This document shows, in pieces, positions 41,174 to 50,955 of a stretch of 64,000 nt of DNA. The DNA is taken from positions 1-64,000 of the forward strand of contig CAYHAK010000002.1 of NCBI GenBank assembly GCA_964354625.1. The letters run 5' to 3'. The position numbers were made by a program, and so were the translations under genes. A model generated the notes under the pieces. It was given only the letters and a program-made list of their open reading frames with translations. It was not told the origin of the DNA and made no database searches. Each line of letters starts with the position of its first letter. The stretch's first letter is position 1. The stretch is from DATKKK01 sp964354625. GTDB lineage: Archaea; Thermoproteota; Bathyarchaeia; Bathyarchaeales; Bathycorpusculaceae.

Positions 41174-43441
41174 TTAATATTCTGTTAATGCTTTTTGTTT
41201 GTATTCATCTGTTCTTTCGAGTTTATCCCATACATCTTTCTTGACGTATCCGCCCACTTGTTCCTTGATCTTCCTCGCCAATCTGGGCCCTATCAAGGGC
41301 AGATTCGTCAGATTGACTAGTGCTGCGTGTTTGATGTCTTCGATGGTCTTGTAGCCTGCGTTGTACATTATGCGTCCTCGCACTCGGCCCACGCCTTCCA
41401 ACTTCACAATGGGCAAAAGCTCCATCTTCACGCCTTTCTCCACTCTTTCCATCAACTGCGAGGCCTGCGGAGGAATTTGCTTATTGCCGAACAGCGTGGC
41501 CAGCTCATGCGTGGCGTGCAATAGCCACTTCGCGTTCTCAATCGTTCTGTACAGGTCGCCAGGCTGCACCCTCAGCCGTTCGATGATCTCGTCTTCGCTT
41601 CTTTCGTCAATCCACGCCGTCATGACCATTGCGGTTTTGATCTCGCCCAGAAACTCCTCGTAGTTGATCCTGTCCTCCCACTCGTCAGGCGGAGCCACCA
41701 GAAACTCGGCGCGACGTTCCTCCATAAAAACGGCTATCTGGTCAATCTCGCTTGTATACGGCCTGAGCGCAGGCCCCATGTCAGGCGTATGCGCAATCAA
41801 ATGCAAAAGGCTCAACTCCGTGACCGTCTGCTCCGTGAGGCTTGCAGGCTTGGGCCTGATCGCATCTCGGATCATAACGCCTGAAACTGGGTCTATGTAG
41901 AGGTCGCTGACGCGTTTGCCGAACCGCGTCGCGTTGATGTCCTCACCGTAAACCTCGATCATTTCCTCATCATACAGGTACTTCAGAATCTTGGCAATCA
42001 CGCTCTTGATCGCGTCAACGCCATATTGGTAGGCGTAGAAGGTTCTGCCGAAAAACTCGAAGAGGCCGCGCTCGGTGTGCGCGAAGTCCGCCGCAATAGT
42101 CGCCAGAACGTGCGAGCGGAGTATCCTTTCGACTGCGAGTCTTGACCAGATGCATTCGGGCCTTGCCATGATGTAGCTCTGCATCAGGTAATCCGCCTCA
42201 TCCGCCGTCTTGGCGATCAGTATGGCTTCGCCGTTTCTGTCGTATTTTGGCCTTCCAGCCCTGCCTGCCATCTGCTTGTACTCGAGAACCGTGATCGGAT
42301 AGAACCCGTAGCCTGCCTCGTACCGCTTGTAATCCTGCACAACAACGATCCGCGCAGGCAAGTTCACGCCGAACGCCAGCGTAGGCGTCGCCGTCAGGAT
42401 CTTGATCTTGCCCCCTCTGAACGAATCTTCTATCACACGTCGGTGGCCGCTGCCCAAGCCAGCATGGTGAAAGGCCACACCGCATTTCACGTCCTCAGCC
42501 AGCCCCTCGCTCAACCGCGTCCGCTCACCCGCCGCCAAAATCCGCTCCGCATCATGCTCCAACGAACGCCTCGCAGGCTTCGTCAAAACCTTCTCAACCT
42601 CAACCGCAATCTTCCTAGCCAACGTGACCGCGTTCTTACGCGTCGACGCAAACACGAGCGCCTGCCCACCCTGCTTAACCGTGCTCAACGCAAGATTGAT
42701 CGCGCCATCACGCGTCCTCTTCTCGACCTTGCGAGCCTCTCCGTCCTTGTACTGGATCTCGTCATTCAGCAGCACGCCTTCCTTGAGGCTTACTGGTCTC
42801 CACTCGGTCGTGACATGGTCCGCCTTCAGCCACTCGGCGATCTCATGCACATTGCCTATCGTGGCGCTCAACGCGAGAACCTGTATGTCAGGGTTGATCT
42901 CCATCAGCCTTGCCAACACCACTTCGAGCGTAGGCCCACGCTCCGCATCATTCAACAGGTGCACCTCGTCCGCCACTACAAGTGAGATTTCCTCCATCCA
43001 CTTCGCCCTGTGGCGCAGAAGCGAATCTGCCTTCTCATTCGTCGTGATGATAATGTCGTACCGCTCCAGCCACGCGTCAGTGTTGTCAAAGTCGCCCGTG
43101 CTGATGCCCACGCGCACACGTCGGCCGTCGGTCTTCACGATGCTCGTATATTTCTTGAACTCCTCAAACTTCTCGCTCGCCAACGCCCTCAGAGGCGTTA
43201 GGTAGACCGTTTTCCCGTTCTTCTCCAAGATGTGTTTGAGCGCGCACAGTTCGGCGACAAGCGTCTTGCCTGAGGCGGTTGGACTTGCGAGCACGAGGGT
43301 CTTGCCTTCCAGTGCTCCGGCCTTGACGGCTTCCTCCTGCGGCGGATAAAGCTCCACAATGCCCTCTCCGAGAACAACCGCCTTGACCTGCTCAGACACC
43401 GCCAGATCAGCAATCTTCACGCAAACACGCCTATCCTGCAA
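41174..43441 (-). CDS. hel308: Ski2-like DNA helicase Hel308
   Basis: Superfamily 2 3'-5' DNA helicase of 755 aa acting at stalled replication forks. Motifs in order: Q-motif region LYPPQEEAV, Walker A ASPTASGKT, Ib TPLRALA, DEVH in VVADEVHLLND, LALSATIGN, FHHAGLGSGHR, and motif VI QMAGRAGRPKYDR. The C-terminal ratchet and helix-hairpin-helix part is visible at VGRVRGRIMYNAGY and LPLIGPRLARKI. No frame damage over 2.3 kb. The gene is divergent from the sulfur operon. Confidence 0.93.
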   Translation of the reverse strand: MQDRRVCVKIADLAVSEQVKAVVLGEGIVELYPPQEEAVKAGALEGKTLVLASPTASGKTLVAELCALKHILEKNGKTVYLTPLRALASEKFEEFKKYTSIVKTDGRRVRVGISTGDFDNTDAWLERYDIIITTNEKADSLLRHRAKWMEEISLVVADEVHLLNDAERGPTLEVVLARLMEINPDIQVLALSATIGNVHEIAEWLKADHVTTEWRPVSLKEGVLLNDEIQYKDGEARKVEKRTRDGAINLALSTVKQGGQALVFASTRKNAVTLARKIAVEVEKVLTKPARRSLEHDAERILAAGERTRLSEGLAEDVKCGVAFHHAGLGSGHRRVIEDSFRGGKIKILTATPTLAFGVNLPARIVVVQDYKRYEAGYGFYPITVLEYKQMAGRAGRPKYDRNGEAILIAKTADEADYLMQSYIMARPECIWSRLAVERILRSHVLATIAADFAHTERGLFEFFGRTFYAYQYGVDAIKSVIAKILKYLYDEEMIEVYGEDINATRFGKRVSDLYIDPVSGVMIRDAIRPKPASLTEQTVTELSLLHLIAHTPDMGPALRPYTSEIDQIAVFMEERRAEFLVAPPDEWEDRINYEEFLGEIKTAMVMTAWIDERSEDEIIERLRVQPGDLYRTIENAKWLLHATHELATLFGNKQIPPQASQLMERVEKGVKMELLPIVKLEGVGRVRGRIMYNAGYKTIEDIKHAALVNLTNLPLIGPRLARKIKEQVGGYVKKDVWDKLERTDEYKQKALTEY

Positions 43442-43581
43442 TCGTACAACAACAAATACCCCGCAGGCGATTTAAAGCGTTACGTTCGACGCTTTTCCTC
43501 AGTTTTCTGGGTTATGTTTTTCTAGTAGGATGATGCTAACACATTCTGGAACGTTGCCTCGCCGACAGAGTTGGTTTATTC

Positions 43582-44805
43582 ATGATCGATAACGTGAGGG
43601 AACTGCTCAGGGCGCACGAAGGCCTTAAACGCCAGGTGTACTTGGACAACGAAAACTCAAGCCAAGTCCCCAAAGAAGTCGTCGAAGCCATGCTGCCCTA
43701 CTACAGCGAACGCGCATACGGCAACCCTACGCTGACACACAAGCCAGGCTGGGAAGCCTACGAGACAATAATGGAATCAGCGCAGAAAATCGCCGCATGC
43801 CTAGGCACACAGACACTCGAAGACGTCAACTTCACACCCGGCGAAACCGAAGCCAACAACCTCGCACTCATTGGCACGGCACAGGCCCTCAAAGCCAAAG
43901 GCAGAAAAATAGTAATCTCCGAAACCGAACCCCTCAGCGTGCTCAACGTGGCTGAAATGCTGCAGAAACAAGGCTACACGCTGGTGAAGATTCCCGTTGA
44001 TCCCGAAGGCTTCGTTGACCTGCAGAAACTCGGCGAAGCAGTCGACAAGGAAACAGTCCTCGTAAGCCTGTCCGCTGTCAACCAAGAGATAGGAACCATC
44101 CAACCCCTAGAAGCCGCAATCGATGCCGTCAGAGACAAAAACCCCGACGCTATTTTCCACACGGACACCACAGACGCCTACGGCAAAATTCCATTCGATG
44201 TCAAGGCGCTGGACGTGGACTTGGCCACCGTTGGCAGCTACAAGATACTTGGACCCCGCGGCGTAGGCGCCCTCTACGTGAAAGAAGGCATCAACGTCGA
44301 CCGCATACTTGAAGGCCAAATAGGCACGCAAAGACTGTGGCCCGGCGTCGAGAACACGCCGTTGATCGTCGGCTTCGCGAAAGCTTCGGAACTGGCCTTC
44401 GATAACTTCCAAGACAACATTCACCACATGCACAAGCTCAGAGACATGTTGATCAACCGCATTACCGAAGGCATTACCGACGTGAGGCTCAACGGGCCGA
44501 GAGGCGACAGACGGGGCTCGGACAACGTGAACATCAGCTTTCTGCGTTGCGAAGGCGAAGCGCTCACCATCGAGCTGAGCCTCAAAGGCGTTTACGTTTC
44601 GAGCGGAAGCGCCTGCACCCGAAGGCTCCTGCAGCCCAGCCACGTTCTCGTCGCCATAGGCCGAAAATTCGACGAAGCTCACGGCAGCATACTCATGAAA
44701 GTCACAAGATACCACACTGAAGAAGACATAAAACACGTCCTAGAAGTGATTCCGAAAGCGGTAGACCGAATCAGAGGAATAGTAGGCTCAACAGGAGTAA
44801 GCTAG
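43582..44805 (+). CDS. Cysteine desulfurase, NifS/IscS type
   Basis: PLP enzyme, 407 aa, delivering sulfane sulfur from cysteine for Fe-S clusters. The PLP lysine is in VGSYKILGPRGVG (the usual His before Lys is Tyr here) and the catalytic cysteine in YVSSGSACTRR. The N-terminus YLDNENSSQVPKEV is a variant of the usual YLDNAATT. First gene of a tight operon: IscU scaffold 3 nt later, a SufS-type desulfurase overlapping that, then a small protein. Having both class I and class II desulfurases around one scaffold is unusual. Confidence 0.9.
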   Translation: MIDNVRELLRAHEGLKRQVYLDNENSSQVPKEVVEAMLPYYSERAYGNPTLTHKPGWEAYETIMESAQKIAACLGTQTLEDVNFTPGETEANNLALIGTAQALKAKGRKIVISETEPLSVLNVAEMLQKQGYTLVKIPVDPEGFVDLQKLGEAVDKETVLVSLSAVNQEIGTIQPLEAAIDAVRDKNPDAIFHTDTTDAYGKIPFDVKALDVDLATVGSYKILGPRGVGALYVKEGINVDRILEGQIGTQRLWPGVENTPLIVGFAKASELAFDNFQDNIHHMHKLRDMLINRITEGITDVRLNGPRGDRRGSDNVNISFLRCEGEALTIELSLKGVYVSSGSACTRRLLQPSHVLVAIGRKFDEAHGSILMKVTRYHTEEDIKHVLEVIPKAVDRIRGIVGSTGVS

Positions 44806-44808
44806 ACC

Positions 44809-45306
44809 ATGTCGCGCACGCCTTTACCCTACAACCCGAAGGTTCTTGACCTCTTTCGAAACCCCAAGAACCAAGGCAAGATGGAAGACGCCACCGTCGT
44901 GGCCGTCGCCGGAAATCCCTCGTGCGGAGACATGATAACCTTCTACCTGAAGATCAATGATCGAGACGTGATCGAGAAGGCGTCGTTCGAAAGCTACGGT
45001 TGCGCCGCCAACATAGCCACCTCAAGCATCGTCACCGAAATGGTCAAAGGTCTCACACTTGAGGCAGCTTGGAGTGTCTCGTGGAAAAGCGTCACTGAAG
45101 CCGTAGGCGGCCTTCCCAGCGTCAAATTCCACTGCGGCATCCTCGCCGTCGGTGCCCTCAAACGCGCCATCAAAAAGTACCACAAAGGCAAAGGAACCAA
45201 ACCCGAGTGGCTGAGCGACGAGATAAGCTTCGAAGAGAAACAAGCCCTCGAAGAGGAAGAACTCGCCAAGCTGCTTTCGAAAAGGATGAAAACGGAAGAA
45301 AAGTGA
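44809..45306 (+). CDS. IscU/NifU-N iron-sulfur scaffold protein
   Basis: Fe-S cluster assembly scaffold of 165 aa. The three cluster cysteines are present in GNPSCGDMITFY, SYGCAANIATSS and FHCGILAVGALK. A long charged C-terminal helix (EEKQALEEEELAKLLSKRM) extends beyond the usual fold. It sits between two cysteine desulfurases, 3 nt after the first and overlapping the second by one base at TGATG. Confidence 0.9.
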   Translation: MSRTPLPYNPKVLDLFRNPKNQGKMEDATVVAVAGNPSCGDMITFYLKINDRDVIEKASFESYGCAANIATSSIVTEMVKGLTLEAAWSVSWKSVTEAVGGLPSVKFHCGILAVGALKRAIKKYHKGKGTKPEWLSDEISFEEKQALEEEELAKLLSKRMKTEEK

Positions 45307-46541
45307 TGCTGAACCCCTACAAGATACGCGAAGACTTCCCCATCCTCAAACGTGAAATCAACGGCCACCCACTCGTCTACTTTGACAACGCCGCAACCTC
45401 GCAAAAGCCAAAGCAAGTCATCGACGCAATCAAACACTACTACGAATACAGCAACGCGAACGTGCACAGAGCCGTGCATACGCTCTCGCAAGAGGCCTCT
45501 GAGCTCTACGAGAACGCGCATGAAGAAGTGGCCAAGTTCATAAACGCCCATGGCATGGAGGAAATAGTCTTCGTAAGAGGCACCACCGAAGCCATAAACC
45601 TCGTAGCCTACGCCTGGGGCCTCCCCAACCTAGGCAAAAACGACGAAGTCCTAGTTACACTGATGGAACACCACAGCAACATAGTCCCATGGGAAAACCT
45701 ATCGCGCATCTGCGGCTTCCGAGTCAAATACGCCGAAGCGAACACTGACGGAACCCTCAACTACGAAGCATTCGAAAAAGCCATCACAGACAAAACCAAA
45801 ATCGTGTGCTTCTCACACGTCTCAAACGTTACAGGAATAGTAAACGACGTCAAACGAATCGTGAAAGCCGCTCACAACCATGGGGCACTGACACTCATTG
45901 ACGGCGCCCAGTCGGTGCCTCACTTGCGTGTTGACGTCAAAGACCTGGGGATGGATTTACTTGCCTTTTCAGGCCACAAGATGCTAGCGCCCACCGGCAT
46001 CGGCGTCCTATACGGCAAGAAGGAGATACTCGAAAAGATGGAACCATTTCACGGCGGCGGCGAAATGATACGAGACGTCACCTTCAACTCAGCGACTAGG
46101 CGGTGTTCCGTGGTTTGGGCCAGTTTGCCTTGGAAGTTTGAAGCTGGAACGCCAAACGTGTCGGGAGGCATAGGCCTGATGGAGGCCGTGAAGTACCTGA
46201 AGAGAGTGGGCATGGAAAACGTGGAAACGCATGAAGAAATGCTGACCACCTATGCCATGGAGCACATGCAAGGACTTGAAAACATTGAAATCTACGGACC
46301 GCACGACGCCTCGGAAAAATGCGGCATAATCCCATTCGGCGTCAAAGGCCTGAGTCCGCATGATGTCGCCCTATCGCTCGACGCGTATGGAATCATGATT
46401 CGCAGCGGCTATCACTGCGCACAGCCCCTGCACCAGCTGCTGAAGCTGAAATCCTCAGCCAGAGCAAGCTTCTACATCTACAACACCCGCGAAGAAATCG
46501 ACAAGTTTATTGAGCTTCTGAAGGAGATCGAGCGACCCTAA
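45306..46541 (+). CDS. sufS: Cysteine desulfurase, SufS type
   Basis: Class II cysteine desulfurase (411 aa). It shows YFDNAATSQKPKQVIDAI, PLP lysine in FSGHKMLAPTGIGVLYG, and catalytic cysteine in IRSGYHCAQPLHQLL. The ATG overlaps the IscU stop (TGATG), indicating translational coupling. An in-frame start at 45207 lies inside the scaffold gene and is not needed. The small protein at 46541 follows with an ATG-in-TAA overlap. SufBCD are not in the window. Confidence 0.9.
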   Translation: MLNPYKIREDFPILKREINGHPLVYFDNAATSQKPKQVIDAIKHYYEYSNANVHRAVHTLSQEASELYENAHEEVAKFINAHGMEEIVFVRGTTEAINLVAYAWGLPNLGKNDEVLVTLMEHHSNIVPWENLSRICGFRVKYAEANTDGTLNYEAFEKAITDKTKIVCFSHVSNVTGIVNDVKRIVKAAHNHGALTLIDGAQSVPHLRVDVKDLGMDLLAFSGHKMLAPTGIGVLYGKKEILEKMEPFHGGGEMIRDVTFNSATRRCSVVWASLPWKFEAGTPNVSGGIGLMEAVKYLKRVGMENVETHEEMLTTYAMEHMQGLENIEIYGPHDASEKCGIIPFGVKGLSPHDVALSLDAYGIMIRSGYHCAQPLHQLLKLKSSARASFYIYNTREEIDKFIELLKEIERP

Positions 46542-46810
46542 TGGTCACCGTGGAAGACTATGTGGCCAGAACAGAAGGAACATGCGGCGAAGAAAAAGAC
46601 GTAGTCGTCACGTTCAAGTATGACAGAAAGAACGAAGCGATTCAACGAATAATGAAGAGAGCCAAAATGCAGAAATCAATCGCGAACATGATCTTTGAAC
46701 TAGCTTTCGAAGACGTCTCCTTCCGTCTTTACCCGAGCGGCAAGGCCATTTTCCGAAGCTTGAAGGACAAAGAAGAACTGCACAGAATCTTGTGCGGTCT
46801 TTTGTTGTAG
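46541..46810 (+). CDS. Small protein of the Fe-S operon
   Basis: An 89-aa protein, ATG overlapping the sufS stop (TAATG). Middle part is basic and helical (RIMKRAKMQKSIANMIFEL), the end reads FRLYPSGKAIFRSLKDKEE. Two cysteines (Cys15 in EGTCGEE, and one near the C-terminus). No family recognised. Tight coupling suggests it serves the same sulfur or cluster-assembly process. Confidence 0.65.
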   Translation: MVTVEDYVARTEGTCGEEKDVVVTFKYDRKNEAIQRIMKRAKMQKSIANMIFELAFEDVSFRLYPSGKAIFRSLKDKEELHRILCGLLL

Positions 46811-46826
46811 TGAAGCCTGTGGATTC

Positions 46827-47366
46827 TTACTTCTTGCTCGTGTCCTCCGAGAAGACCTCGGCAACCTTCTGCAGACCCTTCGTCATCTGCATCATGAACT
46901 TGACTCTCTTCTCAGTCTTCGACTTGTAAGAAGTGATTATCGCTTCCAGCTTCGTCATGATCTCGCCTGTTATCTCCACGAGGATCTGATGGTTCTCCTG
47001 ATCCGCGAGGTTGAGTATCTCAACTTCGTCGTTCCTGAAGACCAAAACCAGCTGCCCAGTGAGGTACAAGTAGGCCTTGCTTATTCGCCCGTCATAGCTT
47101 TCTGGCAGTGAGGAGGCTGAAATCTCGAGTGTTTTGCCAAAAGGCCTCATGATCCTGACCAGAAAATTGAAGAACTCCTTGACGAGTGTTTCTTCTTCGC
47201 TTGAGAGTTCGGATATTTGTCCTGCGTTTTCCTGTATCTCCTTCAGAGCCTCTACGGTTTGTTCTTCAGTCAGTTTTGGTTTTTCGCTCGTCGGTGTCGA
47301 GTTTGTGACTATTTGTGGCTGTGTTTCTTGAGCTGCAGGTGCGGGCGAAGGCGGTTGTTGAGTCAT
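46827..47366 (-). CDS. Unknown protein of the MoxR/VWA locus, member A
   Basis: A 179-aa soluble protein: a proline/glutamine-rich low-complexity N-terminus, helical LTEEQTVEALKEIQENAG, a central strand region SKAYLYLTGQLVLVFRNDEVE, then long helices (ILVEITGEIMTKLEAIITSY) and a Lys-rich end. Its layout matches the protein at 51510-52136 (acidic helix, strand pair with LVLF, long helices), and I suspect paralogy. It is divergent from the MoxR-type ATPase, with a 170-nt promoter region between them. Confidence 0.6.
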   Translation of the reverse strand: MTQQPPSPAPAAQETQPQIVTNSTPTSEKPKLTEEQTVEALKEIQENAGQISELSSEEETLVKEFFNFLVRIMRPFGKTLEISASSLPESYDGRISKAYLYLTGQLVLVFRNDEVEILNLADQENHQILVEITGEIMTKLEAIITSYKSKTEKRVKFMMQMTKGLQKVAEVFSEDTSKK

Positions 47367-47537
47367 TGATAGTCACTCATAACGTGGTTGAAGATCATTT
47401 TACCTGTCAGTTTAATAATAAGCGTGTGTCTGTGCGAAGAGTTTACATACGCTGTCAGGATACGCGCGCCCAATCTTGTATATTAAGACATAATACTTTT
47501 ATCAGACTCCACATCTGAATATGTTAAGGAAGAGACA

Positions 47538-48587
47538 ATGAAGCAGGAGCAGAAATCAGCCTCTCTAGGTTACGCCACAGACGCCATAAAAGGCACAGGC
47601 GTGTACGCCACCAAAACCGAATCCATGTTCATCAAGAGAGGCAACTCCAAAATAACCGTCGACATCTGCAAACGACGTGAAATGTCTCAGTCTCCCCACT
47701 ATCACAAGTACGACATCTCAAAGTACGATCTCCATCCCGGATACATCTACCCAGAGGCTCTCCAAAGCCTAGTTCCAACAGGGACTCCGGAATACGTGGA
47801 CAGCGGCCAGAGATACGCCGAACGCATGATTCGAGCTCTCTTCTTCTTCAAGCAGTGCGCTCTGATAGGGCCTTCAGGAACAGGCAAAACCCACATCACA
47901 TACCTTGTCGCCGAATTAACGGGCCTGCCTGTGTGGGAGGTCAACTGCGGTTTGCAGACATCATCCTACGACCTCATCGGCAGATTCATCGGTCTAGGAA
48001 AGGAAAACTGGGTTGACGGCCAGGTCACCAGCTGGCTGCGGGGCGGCGGCCTTCTGTACCTCGACGAGGCTAACATGATGAAACAGGACGTCGCCACCAG
48101 ACTGAACCCGGTGCTCGATACAAGAGGCCACCTCGTCTTGAGCGAGAAAGACAACGAAATAGTCACCCGCCACCCGTACGCCTACGTCCTCATCAGCATG
48201 AACCCCTTCTCAGCCGAATTCTCGGGAACAAAACCGCTGAACGCAGCCTTCAGAAGAAGAATGAGCGTCTGGATCAACTTCGACTACGAAAGCGTCGGCG
48301 ACAGAATCTCATCCAAGGAGGCGGAACTGCTCGAAAAGAGATCCGGAGTCAGCGAGGCCATGGCATACAAGATCATTAGGGTTGGGGCAGAAATGCGTAG
48401 ACAATACAAGGCGGGCGACCTGCCCTACGGGCCTTCAATAGGCGACCTCATCCACTGGGCAGTTCTAGTCAAAGACGGATCAGACCCCATAAGCGCCGCC
48501 GAAGAAACCATAGTCGCACTGACCAGCGACAGCGTCGAAGTCCAAGCGGACGTGCGAAGACTCATCGAATCAATCTTCAAGAGTTAG
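47538..48587 (+). CDS. MoxR-type AAA+ ATPase
   Basis: A 349-aa AAA+ ATPase of the MoxR/NorQ/CbbQ type. Walker A GPSGTGKT (111-118), Walker B LLYLDEANMM (Asp176-Glu177), sensor 1 SMNPFS, arginine finger region LNAAFRRRM. Such ATPases work with a VWA-domain partner to remodel or insert metals in target complexes. The VWA gene follows 21 nt later. Residues 1-70 form an extra N-terminal segment unlike common MoxR proteins. Confidence 0.88.
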   Translation: MKQEQKSASLGYATDAIKGTGVYATKTESMFIKRGNSKITVDICKRREMSQSPHYHKYDISKYDLHPGYIYPEALQSLVPTGTPEYVDSGQRYAERMIRALFFFKQCALIGPSGTGKTHITYLVAELTGLPVWEVNCGLQTSSYDLIGRFIGLGKENWVDGQVTSWLRGGGLLYLDEANMMKQDVATRLNPVLDTRGHLVLSEKDNEIVTRHPYAYVLISMNPFSAEFSGTKPLNAAFRRRMSVWINFDYESVGDRISSKEAELLEKRSGVSEAMAYKIIRVGAEMRRQYKAGDLPYGPSIGDLIHWAVLVKDGSDPISAAEETIVALTSDSVEVQADVRRLIESIFKS

Positions 48588-48608
48588 CGCTAACAAATGG
48601 TGAATTGA

Positions 48609-50339
48609 TTGGGATTCCTCGAGTACGCGTGGTCAATATTCCCCGAAAGAGACAGAATGAAGACCAAATTGCTCGTATCTGCCGAGGTGGCCTTCGCTCA
48701 GCTATACAAGGACAACAGTGGCTTCGTATGCGTTTTCCCTGAGCCGAAAGCGAAGGAAACTGAGGAAGAGAAGACGATATCGCTGTACGGCTATATCTTC
48801 CCAGCGAATGTCCAAGGAATAAGGCAGCTTGCCAGTCTCTTCAGAGCCTCGGTGTTTCACCTTGGAACCCATGCTCTCTCCTCAAACTTCGAAGACTACG
48901 AAAAATGGAGGAAACGCAAGGGTCCTCGCCTAGCGCAGTTTACAGTCACGCTGCTGGAAGACGTGAGGGTCAACGCCTACATTGCTGCACGATACCCTGA
49001 GAGGCTCATGGACGAAGCATCTGCGAACACGTTGGCTTTGATGAGGCTTAGGCAAGTAAGCAAGATGATGAACCCCGCAACCAAGATCATGGCCAGCCTA
49101 CTCGCAAGAGCAAACACAGGCCAAGTTCCGGATGGACTGAAGAAAGACCATGACCTAGTGGTTCATCTTGCCGGACTCCTCGACCAGTACAAAGAGAAGG
49201 CAATGCTCTCGATCAAAGCCGAAAAAACGATGCCAAGAGAGGATAAGCTAAAGGTTGCCGACGAAGTCTATAGCTCCATACTAGATGTCGGCACAGTAAC
49301 TGAGACTCCTTTCCTTCCCCACACAGAAGAACTAGGCAGTTGCTCCATTTTTGCTCCATCCTACTTCGCCAATTTCGATGTGATTCTTGAAGAGGGGTTC
49401 AAGAAGCATTTGAGTTTCCTTGGAGGCACTCTTCCGTCTTCCGAGGGTGATAAAGTGACATGGAAGAAGATGGCGGAGAACGAGGCAGCTCAGATTTATG
49501 ATTCGTGGTGGCGTCAGAAAGAAAAGGACGCCAAGATGCTTTCGAAGTACGAAAGCCTTCTTCCCATGACGAGGTTCAAGTCCGTCGGCGTGCCCGAACA
49601 AGACTACACCGAGTATTTGAGGGTCAAGGCTGGATGCAAAAGCGAATCGCGCAGACTGATAGAAAGCCTTATCGTAGCAAGAGACGCCTTGGACGAAGAC
49701 CCACGAAAGCTGTACGGCGTGCTTGACCTGCAGGAGGTAATCCAGATAATCGCCAGCAAAAGCCCCAGCGTAGACGCCTTCATGTTGGACGAGAACCTCA
49801 GCAAAAGCTATTCGTGGATAATCCTGCTTGACGCAAGCAAAAGCATGAAGTGCCAAAAAGCGTTCGCGTTGGAACTCCTAATAATGCTGTCCGAAGTGGC
49901 CAGTGAACTGCTTCAAGACCCGCATTCATGGGGAACATACGCCTTCAACGACCGATTCCTCGTGATCAAGGACATAAAGGAACGATACAACACCAAAGTG
50001 AAATCCCGAGTGGGAGGCATAGACTTCGAAGGCATGACCTACATACCTGACGCTTTGACGCTCGCAGGGCAGGTTATCAAGAGCAGAACGGACAACATGA
50101 GACTCATAACAGTGATATCTGACGGCTGGCCTTACGGCTACGCCGATATGAACAATGCCCTGTCAGAAACCCTGAACACCCTGACAAAAGGAAGCATTTC
50201 CGTAATCGGCGTCGGTGCACAAAGCCGCCAGATGAAGTGTTTCTTCAAATCCTGCAGCACGGTTTACAGCCTACGCGACCTGACGAAGAAATTCTCAAAC
50301 CTATACATGGAAGCAAGCAACGTCTCAGCAGAAGCATGA
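48609..50339 (+). CDS. VWA-domain protein (NorD/CoxE/CbbO-like)
   Basis: A 576-aa partner of the MoxR ATPase. The C-terminal VWA domain (from about residue 400) has the MIDAS motif LLDASKSMKC (Asp408), the conserved threonine in FEGMTYIPDAL, and ISDGWPYGYADMN. The N-terminal 400 residues are helical and contain the NorD-like TVTLLEDVRVNAYIAARYPE. The start is TTG 48609. No target enzyme (nitric oxide reductase, CO dehydrogenase, RuBisCO) is nearby, so the substrate may be among the unknown neighbouring proteins. Confidence 0.85.
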   Translation: MGFLEYAWSIFPERDRMKTKLLVSAEVAFAQLYKDNSGFVCVFPEPKAKETEEEKTISLYGYIFPANVQGIRQLASLFRASVFHLGTHALSSNFEDYEKWRKRKGPRLAQFTVTLLEDVRVNAYIAARYPERLMDEASANTLALMRLRQVSKMMNPATKIMASLLARANTGQVPDGLKKDHDLVVHLAGLLDQYKEKAMLSIKAEKTMPREDKLKVADEVYSSILDVGTVTETPFLPHTEELGSCSIFAPSYFANFDVILEEGFKKHLSFLGGTLPSSEGDKVTWKKMAENEAAQIYDSWWRQKEKDAKMLSKYESLLPMTRFKSVGVPEQDYTEYLRVKAGCKSESRRLIESLIVARDALDEDPRKLYGVLDLQEVIQIIASKSPSVDAFMLDENLSKSYSWIILLDASKSMKCQKAFALELLIMLSEVASELLQDPHSWGTYAFNDRFLVIKDIKERYNTKVKSRVGGIDFEGMTYIPDALTLAGQVIKSRTDNMRLITVISDGWPYGYADMNNALSETLNTLTKGSISVIGVGAQSRQMKCFFKSCSTVYSLRDLTKKFSNLYMEASNVSAEA

Positions 50340-50583
50340 CAAGGCCCCGGATGGAAATACTAAAGATGGCAGTCTCTCGATGCTGAAGAATACTGTCTCT
50401 TGTTGAAACACCCGGGGCTCAACTACCTCCTGTTCCTTCCTTCGTCTGCATGCCTCTCATGTTTGCATTGGTTCTTATCAGTCGATTTCGCGCATATTTC
50501 AGCATAAGAAGGATTGCTTAACTGCCTTGTAGCCACTTGTTACATTTGAACGTGTCTTCTCAACAACTTGGTGGCATCTCGCA

Positions 50584-50931
50584 TTGGGTGAAACTGTGGA
50601 AACCCATTCAGAAAGCGCTCGTTACGCTATCCTGAGTTACAAAGACAGAGTGTATTATGTTAGTACAGTAAGGGTTCAATTCTGTGAAGGGAAAGAGATG
50701 CACAGGGCGATTTTTCATGCGAAAGATGCTGCTGGCGGTCAGCTTGAGGATCTTGACTTGGACATATCTCAAAAGCTGTACGAGCTTCTGGTAGAGTACA
50801 CGAAGATGGGCAATTCAGACTTGCTACTCGTTTTGCACGTTGAAAACAAGGAATACAAGTGGGGTTTGGTGCGCGAGAGCTGGTTGAGAAGGTTCTTGAG
50901 CAAGGATACTGTCGCTGGTTATGTCGTATAG
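50584..50931 (+). CDS. Unknown protein of the MoxR/VWA locus, member B
   Basis: A 115-aa protein, start TTG 50584. Strand-rich N-terminus (YAILSYKDRVYYVSTVRVQF) and a helix LDISQKLYELLVEYTKMG; no motif recognised. It follows the VWA gene on the same strand after a 244-nt gap, and converges on member C. Confidence 0.5.
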   Translation: MGETVETHSESARYAILSYKDRVYYVSTVRVQFCEGKEMHRAIFHAKDAAGGQLEDLDLDISQKLYELLVEYTKMGNSDLLLVLHVENKEYKWGLVRESWLRRFLSKDTVAGYVV

Positions 50932-50955
50932 TGGTTTCTTTGTCCTCATAAGGTT

